Shown in pieces: positions 40,334-50,606 of a stretch of DNA of 64,000 bases (positions are counted from its first letter, which is position 1; every line of letters begins with the position of its first letter). Position numbers and translations under genes: made by a program. This DNA comes from Burkholderia sp. Bp9142 (lineage in GTDB: Bacteria > Pseudomonadota > Gammaproteobacteria > Burkholderiales > Burkholderiaceae): the NCBI RefSeq assembly GCF_003853415.1, contig NZ_QTPP01000017.1, positions 62,001 to 126,000 on the forward strand, written 5' to 3'. Under the pieces are notes generated by a model. The model was not told the DNA's origin. It worked only from the letters and a program-made list of their open reading frames with translations, and made no database searches.

Positions 40334-42967
40334 ATGGTGACATCTCTCATCGTCCGACTCGTTGCATGGTCGGTACGCCGCCCCGTCTGGGTCGTCGTGC
40401 TGTCGTTCGTCATTGCCGCCTTCAGCGGCGTCTATGTCGCCCAGCACTTCAAGATCAATACCGACATCAGCAAGCTCGTCGACGCGGAGCCTCAATGGGC
40501 CGCGCTCGGCAAGGCCGTCGACAAGGCCTTCCCGCAACGCAACGGCACGATCCTCGCGGTGGTCGAGGCGCCCGCCCCCGAATTCGCGACTGCCGCCGCA
40601 CACGTGCTCACCGGAGCACTGCAGAAGCAGGCCGACGCCGGCCGCATCGGCCAGGTCGCCGAACCCGGCGGCGGCCCGTTCTTCGAGCACAACGGCCTGC
40701 TGTTCCTGTCGCCGCAGGAAGTGTCGGATACCACGTCGCAGCTCGCGAGCGCGCGGCCGCTCGTCAACGAACTCGCGAAGAACCCGAGCCTGACCGGGCT
40801 CGCGACCACGCTGTCCACCACGCTCGGCCAGCCGCTCCTGACCGGCCAGGTGAAGCTGCCCGCGATGGCCAAGCTGCTCGCACGCAGCGCCGCGACGGTC
40901 GACGACGTGCTGGCCGGCAAGCCGGCCGCGTTCTCGTGGCGCGGGCTGGTCGACAGCGACGCCGCGCGCCAGCCCGCACGCGCGTTCGTCACCGTGCAGC
41001 CGGTCGTGGACTACGGCGCGCTGAAGGCCGGTGCCGAAACGACCCAGGTGATCCGCGACACCGCGACAGCGCTCGGCCTCGAGCAACGCTACGGCGCGGT
41101 CGTGCGCCTGACCGGCGAACAGCCGCTCGCCGACGATGAATTCGCGTCGGTGGAGGACGGCGCCGCACTCAACGGCGCGCTCACGCTGCTCGCCGTGCTC
41201 GTCATCCTGTGGCTCGCGCTGCGCTCGAAGCGGATGATCGGCTCGGTGCTCGTCACGCTGTTCGTCGGCCTCGTCGTGACGGCCGCGCTCGGCCTCGCGA
41301 TGGTCGGTTCGCTGAACATGATCTCGGTCGCGTTCATGGTGCTGTTCGTCGGCCTCGGCGTCGACTTCTCGATCCAGTACGGCGTGAAGTACCGCGAGGA
41401 ACGCTTCCGCGATCCGCGCATCGATCACGCGCTGATCGGTGCCGCGCACTCGATGGGCATGCCGCTCGCGCTCGCCACCGCGGCCGTCGCGGCGAGCTTC
41501 TTCTCGTTCATCCCCACCGCCTATCGCGGCGTGTCCGAGCTCGGCCTGATCGCGGGCGTCGGGATGTTCGTCGCGCTGCTGACCACGCTCACGCTGCTGC
41601 CCGCGCTGCTGCGCCTGTTCGCACCGCCGGGCGAATCGAAGACGCCGGGCTTCCCGTGGCTCGCGCCGGTCGACGACTTCCTCGACCGCCATCGCAAGCC
41701 GATCCTGATCGGCACGCTCGCGGTCGTGATCGGCGCGCTGCCGCTGCTCGCGTTCCTGCACTTCGACTTCAACCCGCTGCACCTGAAGGATCCGCACAGC
41801 GAATCGATGGCGACGCTGCTCGCGCTGAAGGATTCGCCCGAAGCGGCCGTCAACGACGTCACGCTGCTCGCGCCGTCGCTCGCCGATGCCGACGCGGCCG
41901 CGAAGCGCCTCGACGCGCTGCCGGAAGTCGGCCGCACGACGACGCTCACGACCTTCGTCCCGGCCGACCAGCCGGCCAAGCGCGCGGCGATCGCCGCGGC
42001 CGCGAGCGACCTGCTGCCCGCGCTGACGCAGCCGGCCGCGCCGAGCGCGACCGACGCGCAGCGCGTCACCGCGCTCAAGCGCGTGTCGGACCTGCTGAGC
42101 TATGCGGCGGAAGATCACCCGGGCCCCGGCGCGGCCGCCGCACAGCATCTGTCGGCGTCGCTCGCGAAGCTCGCCGCGGCCGACAGCGCGACGCGCGACC
42201 GCGCCGAGCGCGCGTTCTCCGACACGCTGCGCATCGCGCTCAACCAGCTCGCGACGCTGCTGCAGCCGCAGGACGTCACGCGCGAATCGCTGCCGCCGCA
42301 GCTCGTGCGCGACTGGATCGCGCCGGACGGCCATGCGCTCGTGCAGATTTCGCCCAAGGTGCCGAAGGGCGTCGATCCGAACGACGACACGATGCTGCGC
42401 CGCTTCGCGAAGGCGGTGAAGGCCGCGGAGCCGGGCGCGATCGGCGGCCCGATCTCGATCCTGCATTCGGCCGACACGATCATCAACGCGTTCCTGCACG
42501 CGGCGCTGTGGTCGATCCTCTCGATCACGATCCTGCTGTGGATCACGCTGCGCCGCTTCGGCGACGTGCTGCGCACGCTGGTGCCGCTGCTCGTGTCGGG
42601 CCTCGTGACGCTCGAGATGTGCGTTGTGCTCGGCATGTCGCTGAACTTCGCGAACATCATCGCGCTGCCGCTGATGCTCGGCGTCGGCGTCGCGTTCAAG
42701 GTGTACTTCGTGATGGCGTGGCGCGCGGGCCAGACGGGCCTGCTGCATTCGAGCCTCACGCACGCGGTGCTGTTCAGCGCCGCGACGACCGCAACCGCCT
42801 TCGGCAGCCTGTGGCTGTCGCATCATCCGGGCACGTCGAGCATGGGCAAACTGCTCGCGCTGGCGTTGACCTGCACGCTGATCGGCGCCGTGGTGTTTCA
42901 GCCCGTCCTGATGGGCAAACCGCGCGTCAAACGCGCCAAGAACCAAATGCAAGGAAACAATGAATAA
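40334..42967 (+). CDS. hpnN: Hopanoid transporter HpnN (RND/MMPL family)
   Basis: The 877-residue inner-membrane protein has one N-terminal helix ([19 protein letters not shown]), a large periplasmic loop, five clustered helices with the MMPL signature ([27 protein letters not shown]), a second periplasmic loop and five more helices. HpnN is thought to move hopanoids from the inner to the outer membrane, and structures exist for the Burkholderia multivorans protein (from memory). The ATG at 40334 begins [17 protein letters not shown]. Its last 8 nt overlap the mlaA start, so the two are translationally coupled. Confidence 0.93.
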   Translation: MVTSLIVRLVAWSVRRPVWVVVLSFVIAAFSGVYVAQHFKINTDISKLVDAEPQWAALGKAVDKAFPQRNGTILAVVEAPAPEFATAAAHVLTGALQKQADAGRIGQVAEPGGGPFFEHNGLLFLSPQEVSDTTSQLASARPLVNELAKNPSLTGLATTLSTTLGQPLLTGQVKLPAMAKLLARSAATVDDVLAGKPAAFSWRGLVDSDAARQPARAFVTVQPVVDYGALKAGAETTQVIRDTATALGLEQRYGAVVRLTGEQPLADDEFASVEDGAALNGALTLLAVLVILWLALRSKRMIGSVLVTLFVGLVVTAALGLAMVGSLNMISVAFMVLFVGLGVDFSIQYGVKYREERFRDPRIDHALIGAAHSMGMPLALATAAVAASFFSFIPTAYRGVSELGLIAGVGMFVALLTTLTLLPALLRLFAPPGESKTPGFPWLAPVDDFLDRHRKPILIGTLAVVIGALPLLAFLHFDFNPLHLKDPHSESMATLLALKDSPEAAVNDVTLLAPSLADADAAAKRLDALPEVGRTTTLTTFVPADQPAKRAAIAAAASDLLPALTQPAAPSATDAQRVTALKRVSDLLSYAAEDHPGPGAAAAQHLSASLAKLAAADSATRDRAERAFSDTLRIALNQLATLLQPQDVTRESLPPQLVRDWIAPDGHALVQISPKVPKGVDPNDDTMLRRFAKAVKAAEPGAIGGPISILHSADTIINAFLHAALWSILSITILLWITLRRFGDVLRTLVPLLVSGLVTLEMCVVLGMSLNFANIIALPLMLGVGVAFKVYFVMAWRAGQTGLLHSSLTHAVLFSAATTATAFGSLWLSHHPGTSSMGKLLALALTCTLIGAVVFQPVLMGKPRVKRAKNQMQGNNE

Positions 42968-43964
42968 GGTGCGAATCATTGCGGCGACCGTCGCTGCCGG
43001 CGCGGTGCTGAGCGGCTGCGCGACGGGCCCGAACCGCAACCCCAACGACCCGCTCGAGCCGATGAACCGGGCGATGTACAAGTTCAACGACACGGTCGAC
43101 ACGAACATCGCCGTGCCGATCGCGAAGGGTTACCAGAAGATCACGCCGACGCCCGTGCGCACCGCGATCAGCAACTTCTTCTCGAACCTCGGCGATCTCG
43201 GCAACATGGCGAACAACCTGTTGCAGCTGCGCATCACCGATGCGACGCAGGACCTGATGCGCGTGGCGATGAACTCGGTGTTCGGCGTCGGCGGCCTGAT
43301 CGACATCGCGACGCCGGCCGGGCTGCCGAAGCATCACCAGGATTTCGGGCTGACGATGGCGCGCTGGGGCATGCCGTCCGGCCCGTACCTCGTGCTGCCC
43401 GTGTTCGGGCCGAGCACGATCCGCGACGGCGTCGGCCGCGCGGTCGATGTCCGCTTCAACCTGCTCAACTACATCGAGCCGGCCGTGCGCAACCCGATGT
43501 ACATCGCGCAGTTCGTCAGCGCGCGTTCGGACCTGCTCGGCGCGACCGATCTGCTGAAGCAGGCGGCACTCGATCCGTACTCGTTCGTCCGCGATGCGTA
43601 TCTGCAGCAGCGCAAGTCGCTGACGTATCACGGCCAGTCGGCGTCGGCCGCGCCGCCGAACTACACCGAGCCGGGTGAAGCAGGCGCGGTGCCGGCGGCC
43701 ACGCCAGCCGTGCCGGGCTTGCCGAACTACGAGGATCCGGGCGAGTCGGGCGGCGCATCGGGCACCGCGCCGAACAACGCGCCGGCCGCGCCGGGGTTGC
43801 CGCAGTACGACGATCCGGGTGCGGACGGCGCGGCACCCGCGAGCGCGCCCGCCGCGACACCGGCGGCCGCGTCGGCCGGAGCGGCGACCACGCCGGCCGC
43901 CAACGGCGCGCCGATCGCGCCGGCAATGCCCACGGTACCCGCGAGCAGTCCGGCCGCGCAGTAA
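42960..43964 (+). CDS. mlaA: MlaA/VacJ-family outer-membrane lipoprotein with Pro/Ala-rich C-terminal repeats
   Basis: The 334-residue protein has a lipobox (LSGCATGPN, Cys at about residue 20) and the VacJ domain ([58 protein letters not shown]). Residues about 230-334 form an extra Ala/Pro-rich tail holding three related motifs: [16 protein letters not shown] and PQYDDPGA. MlaA forms a channel removing misplaced phospholipids from the outer leaflet. Pairing with hpnN and the divergent MlaC-like gene suggests a combined hopanoid/phospholipid traffic unit. Confidence 0.92.
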   Translation: MNKVRIIAATVAAGAVLSGCATGPNRNPNDPLEPMNRAMYKFNDTVDTNIAVPIAKGYQKITPTPVRTAISNFFSNLGDLGNMANNLLQLRITDATQDLMRVAMNSVFGVGGLIDIATPAGLPKHHQDFGLTMARWGMPSGPYLVLPVFGPSTIRDGVGRAVDVRFNLLNYIEPAVRNPMYIAQFVSARSDLLGATDLLKQAALDPYSFVRDAYLQQRKSLTYHGQSASAAPPNYTEPGEAGAVPAATPAVPGLPNYEDPGESGGASGTAPNNAPAAPGLPQYDDPGADGAAPASAPAATPAAASAGAATTPAANGAPIAPAMPTVPASSPAAQ

Positions 43965-43991
43965 CGCGCCACGAAATCCGCCGGAACGCCG

Positions 43992-44024
43992 AAGAGCGCT
44001 GCATCATGCAGCGCTCTTTTTTTT
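43992..44024 (+). terminator. Strong terminator after hpnN-mlaA
   Basis: An 11-bp perfect stem (GAGCGCTGCAT around a single C, then ATGCAGCGCTC) is followed by eight T residues. It lies 30 bp beyond the mlaA stop and insulates it from the convergent hpnG end. Confidence 0.95.
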
Positions 44025-44078
44025 GCGCATCGGCGGACGAAAAAAGGAAGGGGAGAGGCGGACAGCGGCGAACGCCGC

Positions 44079-44786
44079 TCAGACGATCCGCATCGCGCCC
44101 GCACGCTCGAACGCGTGCCGCGCCTGGATCAGCGTCGTGCGCGCCGCGCGCGCGTCGCCCGCGACCTGCAGCAGCGGGCCGAGCTGCGACGGCTGCTTCA
44201 GCAGTTCGCGCAGGATCGGCAGGATCGCGGTGCTGCCGTCGTCGCGCAGGCCGGCCGTCGCCGCGCGCGGCAGCGTGCGCCACGCCGGGTCGACGATCGC
44301 GCGGCACACCGCGAACGGCACGCCGCGCGACGCCGCGAAGGCCGCGGCGATGTGCGATTCCATGTCGACGGCGAGCGCGCCCTTCGTGCGATGCAGCGAC
44401 GTCTTTTCCTGCTCGCTGATCACCGGCGCGCCGACCGCCGCGATCGTGCCGCGCGTGACGCGCGCCCACACCGGCGTGTCGTGCAGCGCGGCGACGAGCC
44501 GCGCGCTCCAGCCCGGATCGGTCTGCACGCGACCGAACGGCCCGTCGATCGCGTCCGCGATCACGAGCGCGCCGGGCGCCAGGTCGGGCGCCAGGCCGCC
44601 CGCCGTGCCGAAGCTGACGATGCCCGCGCAACCGCGCGCGGTCGCCTCGGTCAGGGCACGCTCGAGCCGGTCGGCCCGTGCGGCGAACACGGCCTCGACG
44701 CCGTGACCGCGCGCGATGCGTGCCTCGAACGCCATCCCCGTGACGGCGATGACGGGCAACGTGCCGTCGTGCTGCGTCGGCGCCAC
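44079..44786 (-). CDS. hpnG: HpnG, adenosylhopane nucleosidase/phosphorylase
   Basis: The 235-residue protein of the PNP/UDP phosphorylase family has GIVSFGTAGGLAPDLAPGALVIAD and the nucleoside-site ALAVDMESHIAAAFA. In hopanoid clusters HpnG removes adenine from adenosylhopane to give ribosylhopane, a step to bacteriohopanetetrol and other extended hopanoids. The ATG at 44786 lies 3 bp after the shc stop, and the gene is the last of the minus-strand operon. Confidence 0.88.
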   Translation of the reverse strand: MAPTQHDGTLPVIAVTGMAFEARIARGHGVEAVFAARADRLERALTEATARGCAGIVSFGTAGGLAPDLAPGALVIADAIDGPFGRVQTDPGWSARLVAALHDTPVWARVTRGTIAAVGAPVISEQEKTSLHRTKGALAVDMESHIAAAFAASRGVPFAVCRAIVDPAWRTLPRAATAGLRDDGSTAILPILRELLKQPSQLGPLLQVAGDARAARTTLIQARHAFERAGAMRIV

Positions 44787-44789
44787 GCG

Positions 44790-46763
44790 TTACAGCCCGA
44801 CCGTCACGCGCGTGGTGTCGTCGCGCTTCAGGTTGCGATAGCGCGCGAGCGCCCACAGCGGGAAGAACTTGCGATAGCCGTGGTAGCGCAGGTAGAACAC
44901 GCGCGGGAAACCCGTCGCCGTGAAGCGCGTCTCGTCCCACAGGCCCTCTTCGTTCTGGTTCGCGACCAGGTACTCGACGCCGCGCGCGACGGCCGGGTGG
45001 TTCACCTCGCCGGCCGCCATCAGGCCGAGCAGCGCCCAGGCCGTCTGCGACGCGGTGCTCGGCGCCTGCTCGAAGCCGCGGTAGTTCAGCTTGTAGCTGT
45101 CGCCGTCCTCGCCCCAGCCGCCGTCCTTGTTCTGGATCGACAACAGCCACTGCGCGCCACGCTTCACGCGCGGATCGTCCGGCGTCAGGCCTGCCGCGTT
45201 CAGCGCGCACAGGGCCGTCCACGTGCCGTACACGTAGTTCATCCCCCAGCGGCCGTACCAGCTGCCGTCCGGCTCCTGCTCCTTCAGCATGTAGTCGAGC
45301 GCACGGCGCGCCGGCTCGCTGTTCAGCGGCGTCTCGCCGAGCTGCGACAGCATCGACAGGCAGCGGCCCGACACGTCGGCCGTCGGCGGATCGAGCAGCG
45401 CGCCGTGATCCGAGAACGGGATGTTGTTCAGGTAGTACTGCGTGTTTTCCGGTTCGAACGCGCCCCAGCCGCCGTCGCTGCTCTGCATCCCGACGACCCA
45501 CTCGCGCGCACGCGCGATCGAATCGCGAAACGCGTCGTTCTGCCTGAGTTTCTGCACGCGATCCATCGCCACCGCGACCACCGCCGTATCGTCGACGTCC
45601 GGGTAGTGCGCGTTCGCGTACTGGAACGCCCAGCCGCCGGGCCGCACGTGCGGGCGGCGCGAGATCCAGTCGCCGCGCACATCGAGGATCTGCAGCGGGC
45701 GCAGCCATTCGAGGCCGCGGATCACGGCCTCCTCGGCGCGCGCATCGCCGGTCTCGAGCAGTGCATGCGCGGCGAGCGACGTGTCCCACACCGGCGACAG
45801 GCACGGCTGGCAATACGCTTCGTCCTCTTGCACGACGAGCAGCTTCTCGACCGACTTGCGCGCGATCGCGCGACTCGGATGATCTTCCGCGTAGCCGAGC
45901 ACGTCGTACATCATCACCGCGTTGGCCATCGCCGGATAGATCGCGCCGAGGCCGTCCTCGCCGTTCAGGCGCTCGTCGACGAACGACACGGCCTGGCGGA
46001 TCGCCCGTTCGCGCGTGTAGCTCGGGAACAGGCCGTCCGCCGCGCGCAGCGCATGGTCGACCACGCGGAAGAACGCGAACCAGCCGGCGCTCTGGTGGCC
46101 CTGGCGCGGCAGCAGCCCGGCATTGACGGGCGGGTCGACGAACAGCTCGTCGATGCGCACGCCGCGCGGGTTCTTCGCGAGCGGACGCTTCGCGTTCAGC
46201 ACCAGCAGCGGCACGATCACGGTCCGCGCCCAGTACGACACCTTCGACAGGTGGAACGGGAACCACTGCGGCAGCAGCATGATCTCGACCGGCATCATCG
46301 GCACCGCCCGCCACGGAATCGCACCGTACAGCGCGAGCTGGATCCGCGTGAACACGTTCGACATCTCGGCGCCGCCCATCGCGTGGATCGCACGGCGCGC
46401 ACGCTGCATGTGCTCGGCGTTCTCGTCGTCGCCGATCACCTTCAGCGCGAAATACGCCTTCACGCTCGCGCTGATGTTCGGCGCGCCGTCGGTAAACAGC
46501 GGCCAGCCGCCGTCGGCCTGCTGGATGCGGCGCAGATAGCGGCCGATCTTCCGTTCGAGCTCGAGGTTCGGCGTCTCGCCGAGATAGTGGACAAGCAGCA
46601 CGTATTCGGCGGGAATCGTCGAGTCGGCCTCGAGTTCGTAGACCCAGTGTCCGTCCGCGTTCTGCGCGGCCAGCAGCGCGTCGGTCGCGCTGGCAACGGC
46701 CGCGTCGAGCCCGGCCGGTGCGGTGCCGGCGGACAGGGTAGCCATTTCGGTGAGATCGTTCAT
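44790..46763 (-). CDS. shc: Squalene-hopene cyclase
   Basis: The 657-residue cyclase has several QW repeats (for example QNADGHWVYELE, QQADGGWPLF, QSSDGGWGAFE, QEPDGSWYGRWG, QNKDGGWGEDG) and the catalytic Asp motif DVDDTA at about residues 388-393. It cyclises squalene to hopene/hopanol at the inner membrane. The length is typical for bacterial SHC. It is flanked by hpnE upstream (gap 15 bp) and hpnG downstream. Confidence 0.97.
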   Translation of the reverse strand: MNDLTEMATLSAGTAPAGLDAAVASATDALLAAQNADGHWVYELEADSTIPAEYVLLVHYLGETPNLELERKIGRYLRRIQQADGGWPLFTDGAPNISASVKAYFALKVIGDDENAEHMQRARRAIHAMGGAEMSNVFTRIQLALYGAIPWRAVPMMPVEIMLLPQWFPFHLSKVSYWARTVIVPLLVLNAKRPLAKNPRGVRIDELFVDPPVNAGLLPRQGHQSAGWFAFFRVVDHALRAADGLFPSYTRERAIRQAVSFVDERLNGEDGLGAIYPAMANAVMMYDVLGYAEDHPSRAIARKSVEKLLVVQEDEAYCQPCLSPVWDTSLAAHALLETGDARAEEAVIRGLEWLRPLQILDVRGDWISRRPHVRPGGWAFQYANAHYPDVDDTAVVAVAMDRVQKLRQNDAFRDSIARAREWVVGMQSSDGGWGAFEPENTQYYLNNIPFSDHGALLDPPTADVSGRCLSMLSQLGETPLNSEPARRALDYMLKEQEPDGSWYGRWGMNYVYGTWTALCALNAAGLTPDDPRVKRGAQWLLSIQNKDGGWGEDGDSYKLNYRGFEQAPSTASQTAWALLGLMAAGEVNHPAVARGVEYLVANQNEEGLWDETRFTATGFPRVFYLRYHGYRKFFPLWALARYRNLKRDDTTRVTVGL

Positions 46764-46778
46764 CGGTCCCTCTGTTAC

Positions 46779-48032
46779 TTACTGTGTCTGGAGCACGTCC
46801 GCGGCCAGTTGGCCGGAACGGATCGCGCCCTCGATCGTGGCGGGCAAGCCGGTGGCAATCCAGTCGCCCGCCAGCACGAGATTGGTCCAGCGCGTGCGCG
46901 CGGCCGGACGTTTCATTTCCTGCGACGGCACCGCCGCAAAACCCGCGCGCGGCTCGACGACGAGCTGCCACGCGGGGATCGTTTCCGGGTTCGCGCCGGT
47001 CACGCGCGCGACGTCTTCCCAGATGCGCCGCGCGAGCACGTCACGCGGCATGTCGAGCCAGCGGCCCGCGTCGCGGATCGTGGCCGCGAGCGGGCCGTCG
47101 CCGGCGCGCACCGCGTCGACGATGCCGTTGACGACAGTCGTCTGCAGCGGGCTGCCGGCCGGTGTGTCGACCGCGAAATACGCGGTCACGACCGCACTGA
47201 ACGTGTCGGGCGCGGCGAGATCCGGGACGAGCGGCTGCGCGACCTCGGGCGGCACGGCCAGCACGACCGCATCGCCCGGCGCGAGATCCACGCGCTCGCC
47301 GCCGACCGTGACCGCGTCGAGCGCATTGCCGTGCGCGCCGAATTCGAACGCGTCGAGCCGCGAGTTCAGCCTGATCTGCGCGCCGCCGTGCTGCAGCATC
47401 CGCAGCGCCGGTTCGACGAAGGCGCTGCCGAGCCCATGGCGCGCGACGAGCGGGCGGCAGCCGGGGCCGCCCGCGGCAAACGTGCCGCACAGCGCCGCGC
47501 GCGCGAGCTCGGCACTCGCGTGGCGCGGCTCGACGTTCAGCACGCCGAGGAAAAACGGCCGCAGCCAACGATCCCACAGCACGCCGTCGCATCGCATCGT
47601 CTGTGCGAGCGAGCGGCCGGTGCGCGCGAACGCGAGCGAGGGCAGCACGAGGTAGTCGAGCGGCGTGGTGCCCGGCGCACGCGACGCGGCGTCGAACAGC
47701 CACGACGGCCAGCGTCCGTTGCCGAAGCGCAGCGTCCAGCGCTGCTGCGACGCGACGTCGACCACGGGACATTCAGCCAGCGCGGGCCCCGTGAGTTGAT
47801 CGGCCGCGCCGATCGCGCGCAGGTAGCGCTGCGTCGCGGGCTGCCCCGCGAAAACCTGGTGCAGCCCGCTGTCGAGCGTCGTGTTCAGCGTCCCGTCGAA
47901 CCACGAGCGGCAGCGGCCGCCCGCGTGCGCATGTGCGTCGTGCAGCACGATGCGCCGCCCGCGGCGTTGCAGCTCGACGGCAGCCGACAGGCCCGCGATT
48001 CCTGCACCGATCACGTGGACGGTTCTGGGCAT
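46779..48032 (-). CDS. hpnE: HpnE, hydroxysqualene dehydroxylase (FAD-dependent)
   Basis: The 417-residue amine-oxidase-like flavoprotein has the dinucleotide fold VIGAGIAGLSAAVELQRRG and the GGRCRSW motif. It reduces hydroxysqualene to squalene, the last step of the HpnCDE squalene route. It starts 4 bp after the hpnD stop and ends 15 bp before shc, in the same operon. Confidence 0.93.
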   Translation of the reverse strand: MPRTVHVIGAGIAGLSAAVELQRRGRRIVLHDAHAHAGGRCRSWFDGTLNTTLDSGLHQVFAGQPATQRYLRAIGAADQLTGPALAECPVVDVASQQRWTLRFGNGRWPSWLFDAASRAPGTTPLDYLVLPSLAFARTGRSLAQTMRCDGVLWDRWLRPFFLGVLNVEPRHASAELARAALCGTFAAGGPGCRPLVARHGLGSAFVEPALRMLQHGGAQIRLNSRLDAFEFGAHGNALDAVTVGGERVDLAPGDAVVLAVPPEVAQPLVPDLAAPDTFSAVVTAYFAVDTPAGSPLQTTVVNGIVDAVRAGDGPLAATIRDAGRWLDMPRDVLARRIWEDVARVTGANPETIPAWQLVVEPRAGFAAVPSQEMKRPAARTRWTNLVLAGDWIATGLPATIEGAIRSGQLAADVLQTQ

Positions 48033-48036
48033 CGGC

Positions 48037-48885
48037 TCAGAACAGCGCGTAGCGCGCGGCGATCATCAGCATGCGCGCCTTCGGCTTGCGCAGCGGCGCG
48101 CGCGGGGCGGCGAAGCCGCGCGCGATCGCGGCCTCGAGAATGCAGCGATACGCGCCCGACATGATGCGCGGCGCCTTCACCTGCGCACGCGTGCAGGTAT
48201 CCATCACGGCGTCCGCCGCGCGGAAATGCGCGAGCGCGCGTTCGACGAGCGTCGCGCAGACGCGCGGCAGCGCCGGGTCGCGCACGATCGTCGCCGGATC
48301 GGTGATCACGATGCCTTCGCGCGCGAGCAGCTCGCGCGGCAGGTAGCAGCGGTTGATCGCCGCATCGTCGTCGATGTCGCGCAGGATGTTGGTCAGTTGC
48401 AGTGCGCGGCCCAGGTGGTGCGACAGCTCGATGCCTTCCGCTTCCGGGATCCCGAAAATCCTCACCGACAGACGGCCGGCCGCGCTCGCCACGCGATCGC
48501 AGAACAGGTCGAGCGTCGGTTCGTCCGGCGCGCAGATGTCTTCGGCCGCGTCCATCGCCATCCCGTCGATCATCGCGTGGAAGTCCTCGCGCTTCAGGTC
48601 GAACGCGCGGATCTCGCGCTCGAGCGCGACCAGGTGGCGCGGCGGCTGGCCGGCGAAGCATGCGTCGATGTCCGCGCGCCAGCGATCGAGGCCCGCGTTG
48701 CGCTCAGCGCGCGGCAGGTCGCTGTCGGCGATGTCGTCGACCGCGCGGCAGAACGCGTAGACCTGGAACATCGCGTCGCGCTGCACCGCCGGCAGGATGC
48801 GCATCGCCAGATAGAAAGAACTGCCCGATGTGACGGCAGCGGCGTCGGTTTCTTGTTCGTCCACGACGAGATTGGAAACGGCCAA
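48037..48885 (-). CDS. hpnD: HpnD, presqualene diphosphate synthase, probable TTG start
   Basis: The protein of about 282 residues is a trans-isoprenyl squalene/phytoene synthase-family enzyme. It has the first Asp-rich motif AFCRAVDDIADSD and the second LQLTNILRDIDDDA, both complete. It couples two farnesyl diphosphates to presqualene diphosphate. I prefer the TTG start at 48885 (MAVSNLVVDEQ), with GGAG about 6 bp upstream; a GTG at 48909 would add eight residues. No separate hpnC homologue, which would make hydroxysqualene from this product, was seen in the window. Confidence 0.9.
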   Translation of the reverse strand: MAVSNLVVDEQETDAAAVTSGSSFYLAMRILPAVQRDAMFQVYAFCRAVDDIADSDLPRAERNAGLDRWRADIDACFAGQPPRHLVALEREIRAFDLKREDFHAMIDGMAMDAAEDICAPDEPTLDLFCDRVASAAGRLSVRIFGIPEAEGIELSHHLGRALQLTNILRDIDDDAAINRCYLPRELLAREGIVITDPATIVRDPALPRVCATLVERALAHFRAADAVMDTCTRAQVKAPRIMSGAYRCILEAAIARGFAAPRAPLRKPKARMLMIAARYALF

Positions 48886-49143
48886 GACGAGCTCCACGGA
48901 GACACCCACGCGGGGCGATTGAAGAAGCCATGCCCGGCTGGGTTGGTCAGGGCGTCAAATGCGTGCGAGATATGCGAACGATCGACGCAGACAGGCACAA
49001 ATTACCGGCCGGAAGCCGGAATTGGGCGAAAGTATAGCAATCTTTGAAGTTCGATGGCGGACATGCGCGGCGCCCGGCGGGCCGCCGGAACGCTGGCGGG
49101 CCGGCGTGGCCGGCCCCGGCGTGGAACGGCGTCGCGCCGCCCG

Positions 49144-49476
49144 TCAGCCGTAGACGATGTCGCGCTGCAGATCGAGCGCGATGAGCCCCATTTCGCGGGT
49201 CAGCTGCAGCATCGAACGGCGCTCGAGCCGCGAGCCCATGAAGCTCGTCACGCGCCCATCGGGCTCCGCCGTGAACTGGAATGACGGGCCGCCGGTGCCG
49301 AACCACGCGCCCGGGACGTCGGGCGACTCCTGCCAGTCGATCTGCTCGAACACGCGTGCGATCCCCGCGCGCACCACGTCGCTCGGGCCGATCGGCGGTG
49401 CGGTCTCGCCCAGGTCGTCGAGGGAATAGGGGCCAGGCTTGTCCGGCCGCCGGTAGAAGAGGTAGTCGACGTTCAT
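49144..49476 (-). CDS. Small conserved-looking hypothetical protein
   Basis: The 110-residue protein from ATG 49476 begins MNVDYLFYRRPDKPGPYSLDDLGE and is acidic and soluble, with no signal peptide or membrane segment. Codon use and third-position GC match the neighbours. It lies on the same strand as the hopanoid genes, upstream of hpnD but separated by about 260 bp in which I see no other gene. I do not recognise the family. An alternative start at 49503 would add nine residues. Confidence 0.65.
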   Translation of the reverse strand: MNVDYLFYRRPDKPGPYSLDDLGETAPPIGPSDVVRAGIARVFEQIDWQESPDVPGAWFGTGGPSFQFTAEPDGRVTSFMGSRLERRSMLQLTREMGLIALDLQRDIVYG

Positions 49477-49694
49477 GGGGCGCAATCGGGAGCAAAGTGT
49501 CAAATTAGCGCGCTTCGGCGCAAATTCAAATCAGATCAGGACGAAATGTGGCCTGTACGAGACAAAAGGGCCTCATTGCGACAAGCGGTCCAGGCACGCG
49601 CACGGTCGGGCCGCGCGTTCTGCCCGGACGCACGCGGCTGCGCCTGCGCGGCTTCGTCTAAGATGAACCTCTTTCTCAAAAAAAGACGGACACC

Positions 49695-50579
49695 ATGGAG
49701 ACGATCGTAACCGCCACCCCGCAATCCGGCCATCCCGTTTTCGTGCTGGTGCACGGCGCGTGGCACGGTGCGTGGTGCTATGCGCACGTCGCGGCCGCAC
49801 TGGCCGCGCGCGGCTACCTGTCGATCGCGCGCGACCTGCCCGCGCACGGCATCAACGCCCGCTTTCCCGCGTCCTATCTCGCACGGCCGCTCGACAAGGA
49901 CGCTTTCGGCGCCGAACCGTCGCCGGTCGCGAATACCACGCTCGACGATTACGCGACGCAGGTGATGCAGGCCGTCGACGACGCGTACGCGCTCGGCCGC
50001 GGCAAGGTCGTGCTCGTCGGGCACAGCATGGGCGGCCTCGCGATCACGGCCGCGGCGGAACGCGCGCCGGAGAAGATCGCGAAGATCGTCTATCTCGCGG
50101 CGTTCATGCCCGCGTCGGGCGTGCCGGGCCTCGACTACGTGCGCACGCCCGAGAACAAGGGTGAAATGCTGGGCCCGCTGATGCTGGCGAGCCCGCGCGT
50201 CGCCGGCGCGCTGCGGATCGATCCGCGCAGCGGCGAACCCGCGTATCGCGAGCTGACGAAGCGCGCGCTGTACGACGACGTGCCGCAGGCCGACTTCGAG
50301 GCGGTGGCGAACCTGATGACCTGCGACGTGCCGGCCGCACCGTTCGCGACCGCGATCCCGACGACCGCCGCACGCTGGGGCGCGATCGACCGTCACTACA
50401 TCAAGTGCCTGGCGGATCGCGTGATCCTGCCCGCGCTGCAGCAGCGCTTCATCGACGAAGCCGACACGTTCGTGCCCGGCAACCCGACACACGTGCACCA
50501 GCTCGACAGCAGCCATTCGCCGTTCGTGTCGCAGCCGGCCGTGCTGGCGGGCGTGCTCGCCGATATCGCGAAAAGCTGA
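49695..50579 (+). CDS. Alpha/beta-hydrolase (esterase, SABP2/EstC-like)
   Basis: The 294-residue hydrolase has the oxyanion-hole segment VLVHGAWHGAWCY, the nucleophile elbow GHSMGG with Ser at about residue 115, and a late His in LDSSHSPFVSQP. The HGAWHGAW sequence is typical of the plant-like methyl-ester esterase and EstC group, which act on small aromatic or pyrethroid esters. No signal peptide is present, so it acts in the cytoplasm. A role on feruloyl esters is possible, but it is 44 kb from the ferulate genes; the substrate is unknown. Confidence 0.85.
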   Translation: METIVTATPQSGHPVFVLVHGAWHGAWCYAHVAAALAARGYLSIARDLPAHGINARFPASYLARPLDKDAFGAEPSPVANTTLDDYATQVMQAVDDAYALGRGKVVLVGHSMGGLAITAAAERAPEKIAKIVYLAAFMPASGVPGLDYVRTPENKGEMLGPLMLASPRVAGALRIDPRSGEPAYRELTKRALYDDVPQADFEAVANLMTCDVPAAPFATAIPTTAARWGAIDRHYIKCLADRVILPALQQRFIDEADTFVPGNPTHVHQLDSSHSPFVSQPAVLAGVLADIAKS

Positions 50580-50606
50580 ACGGCGCGCGGCGCAGCGGCG
50601 CGGCAG

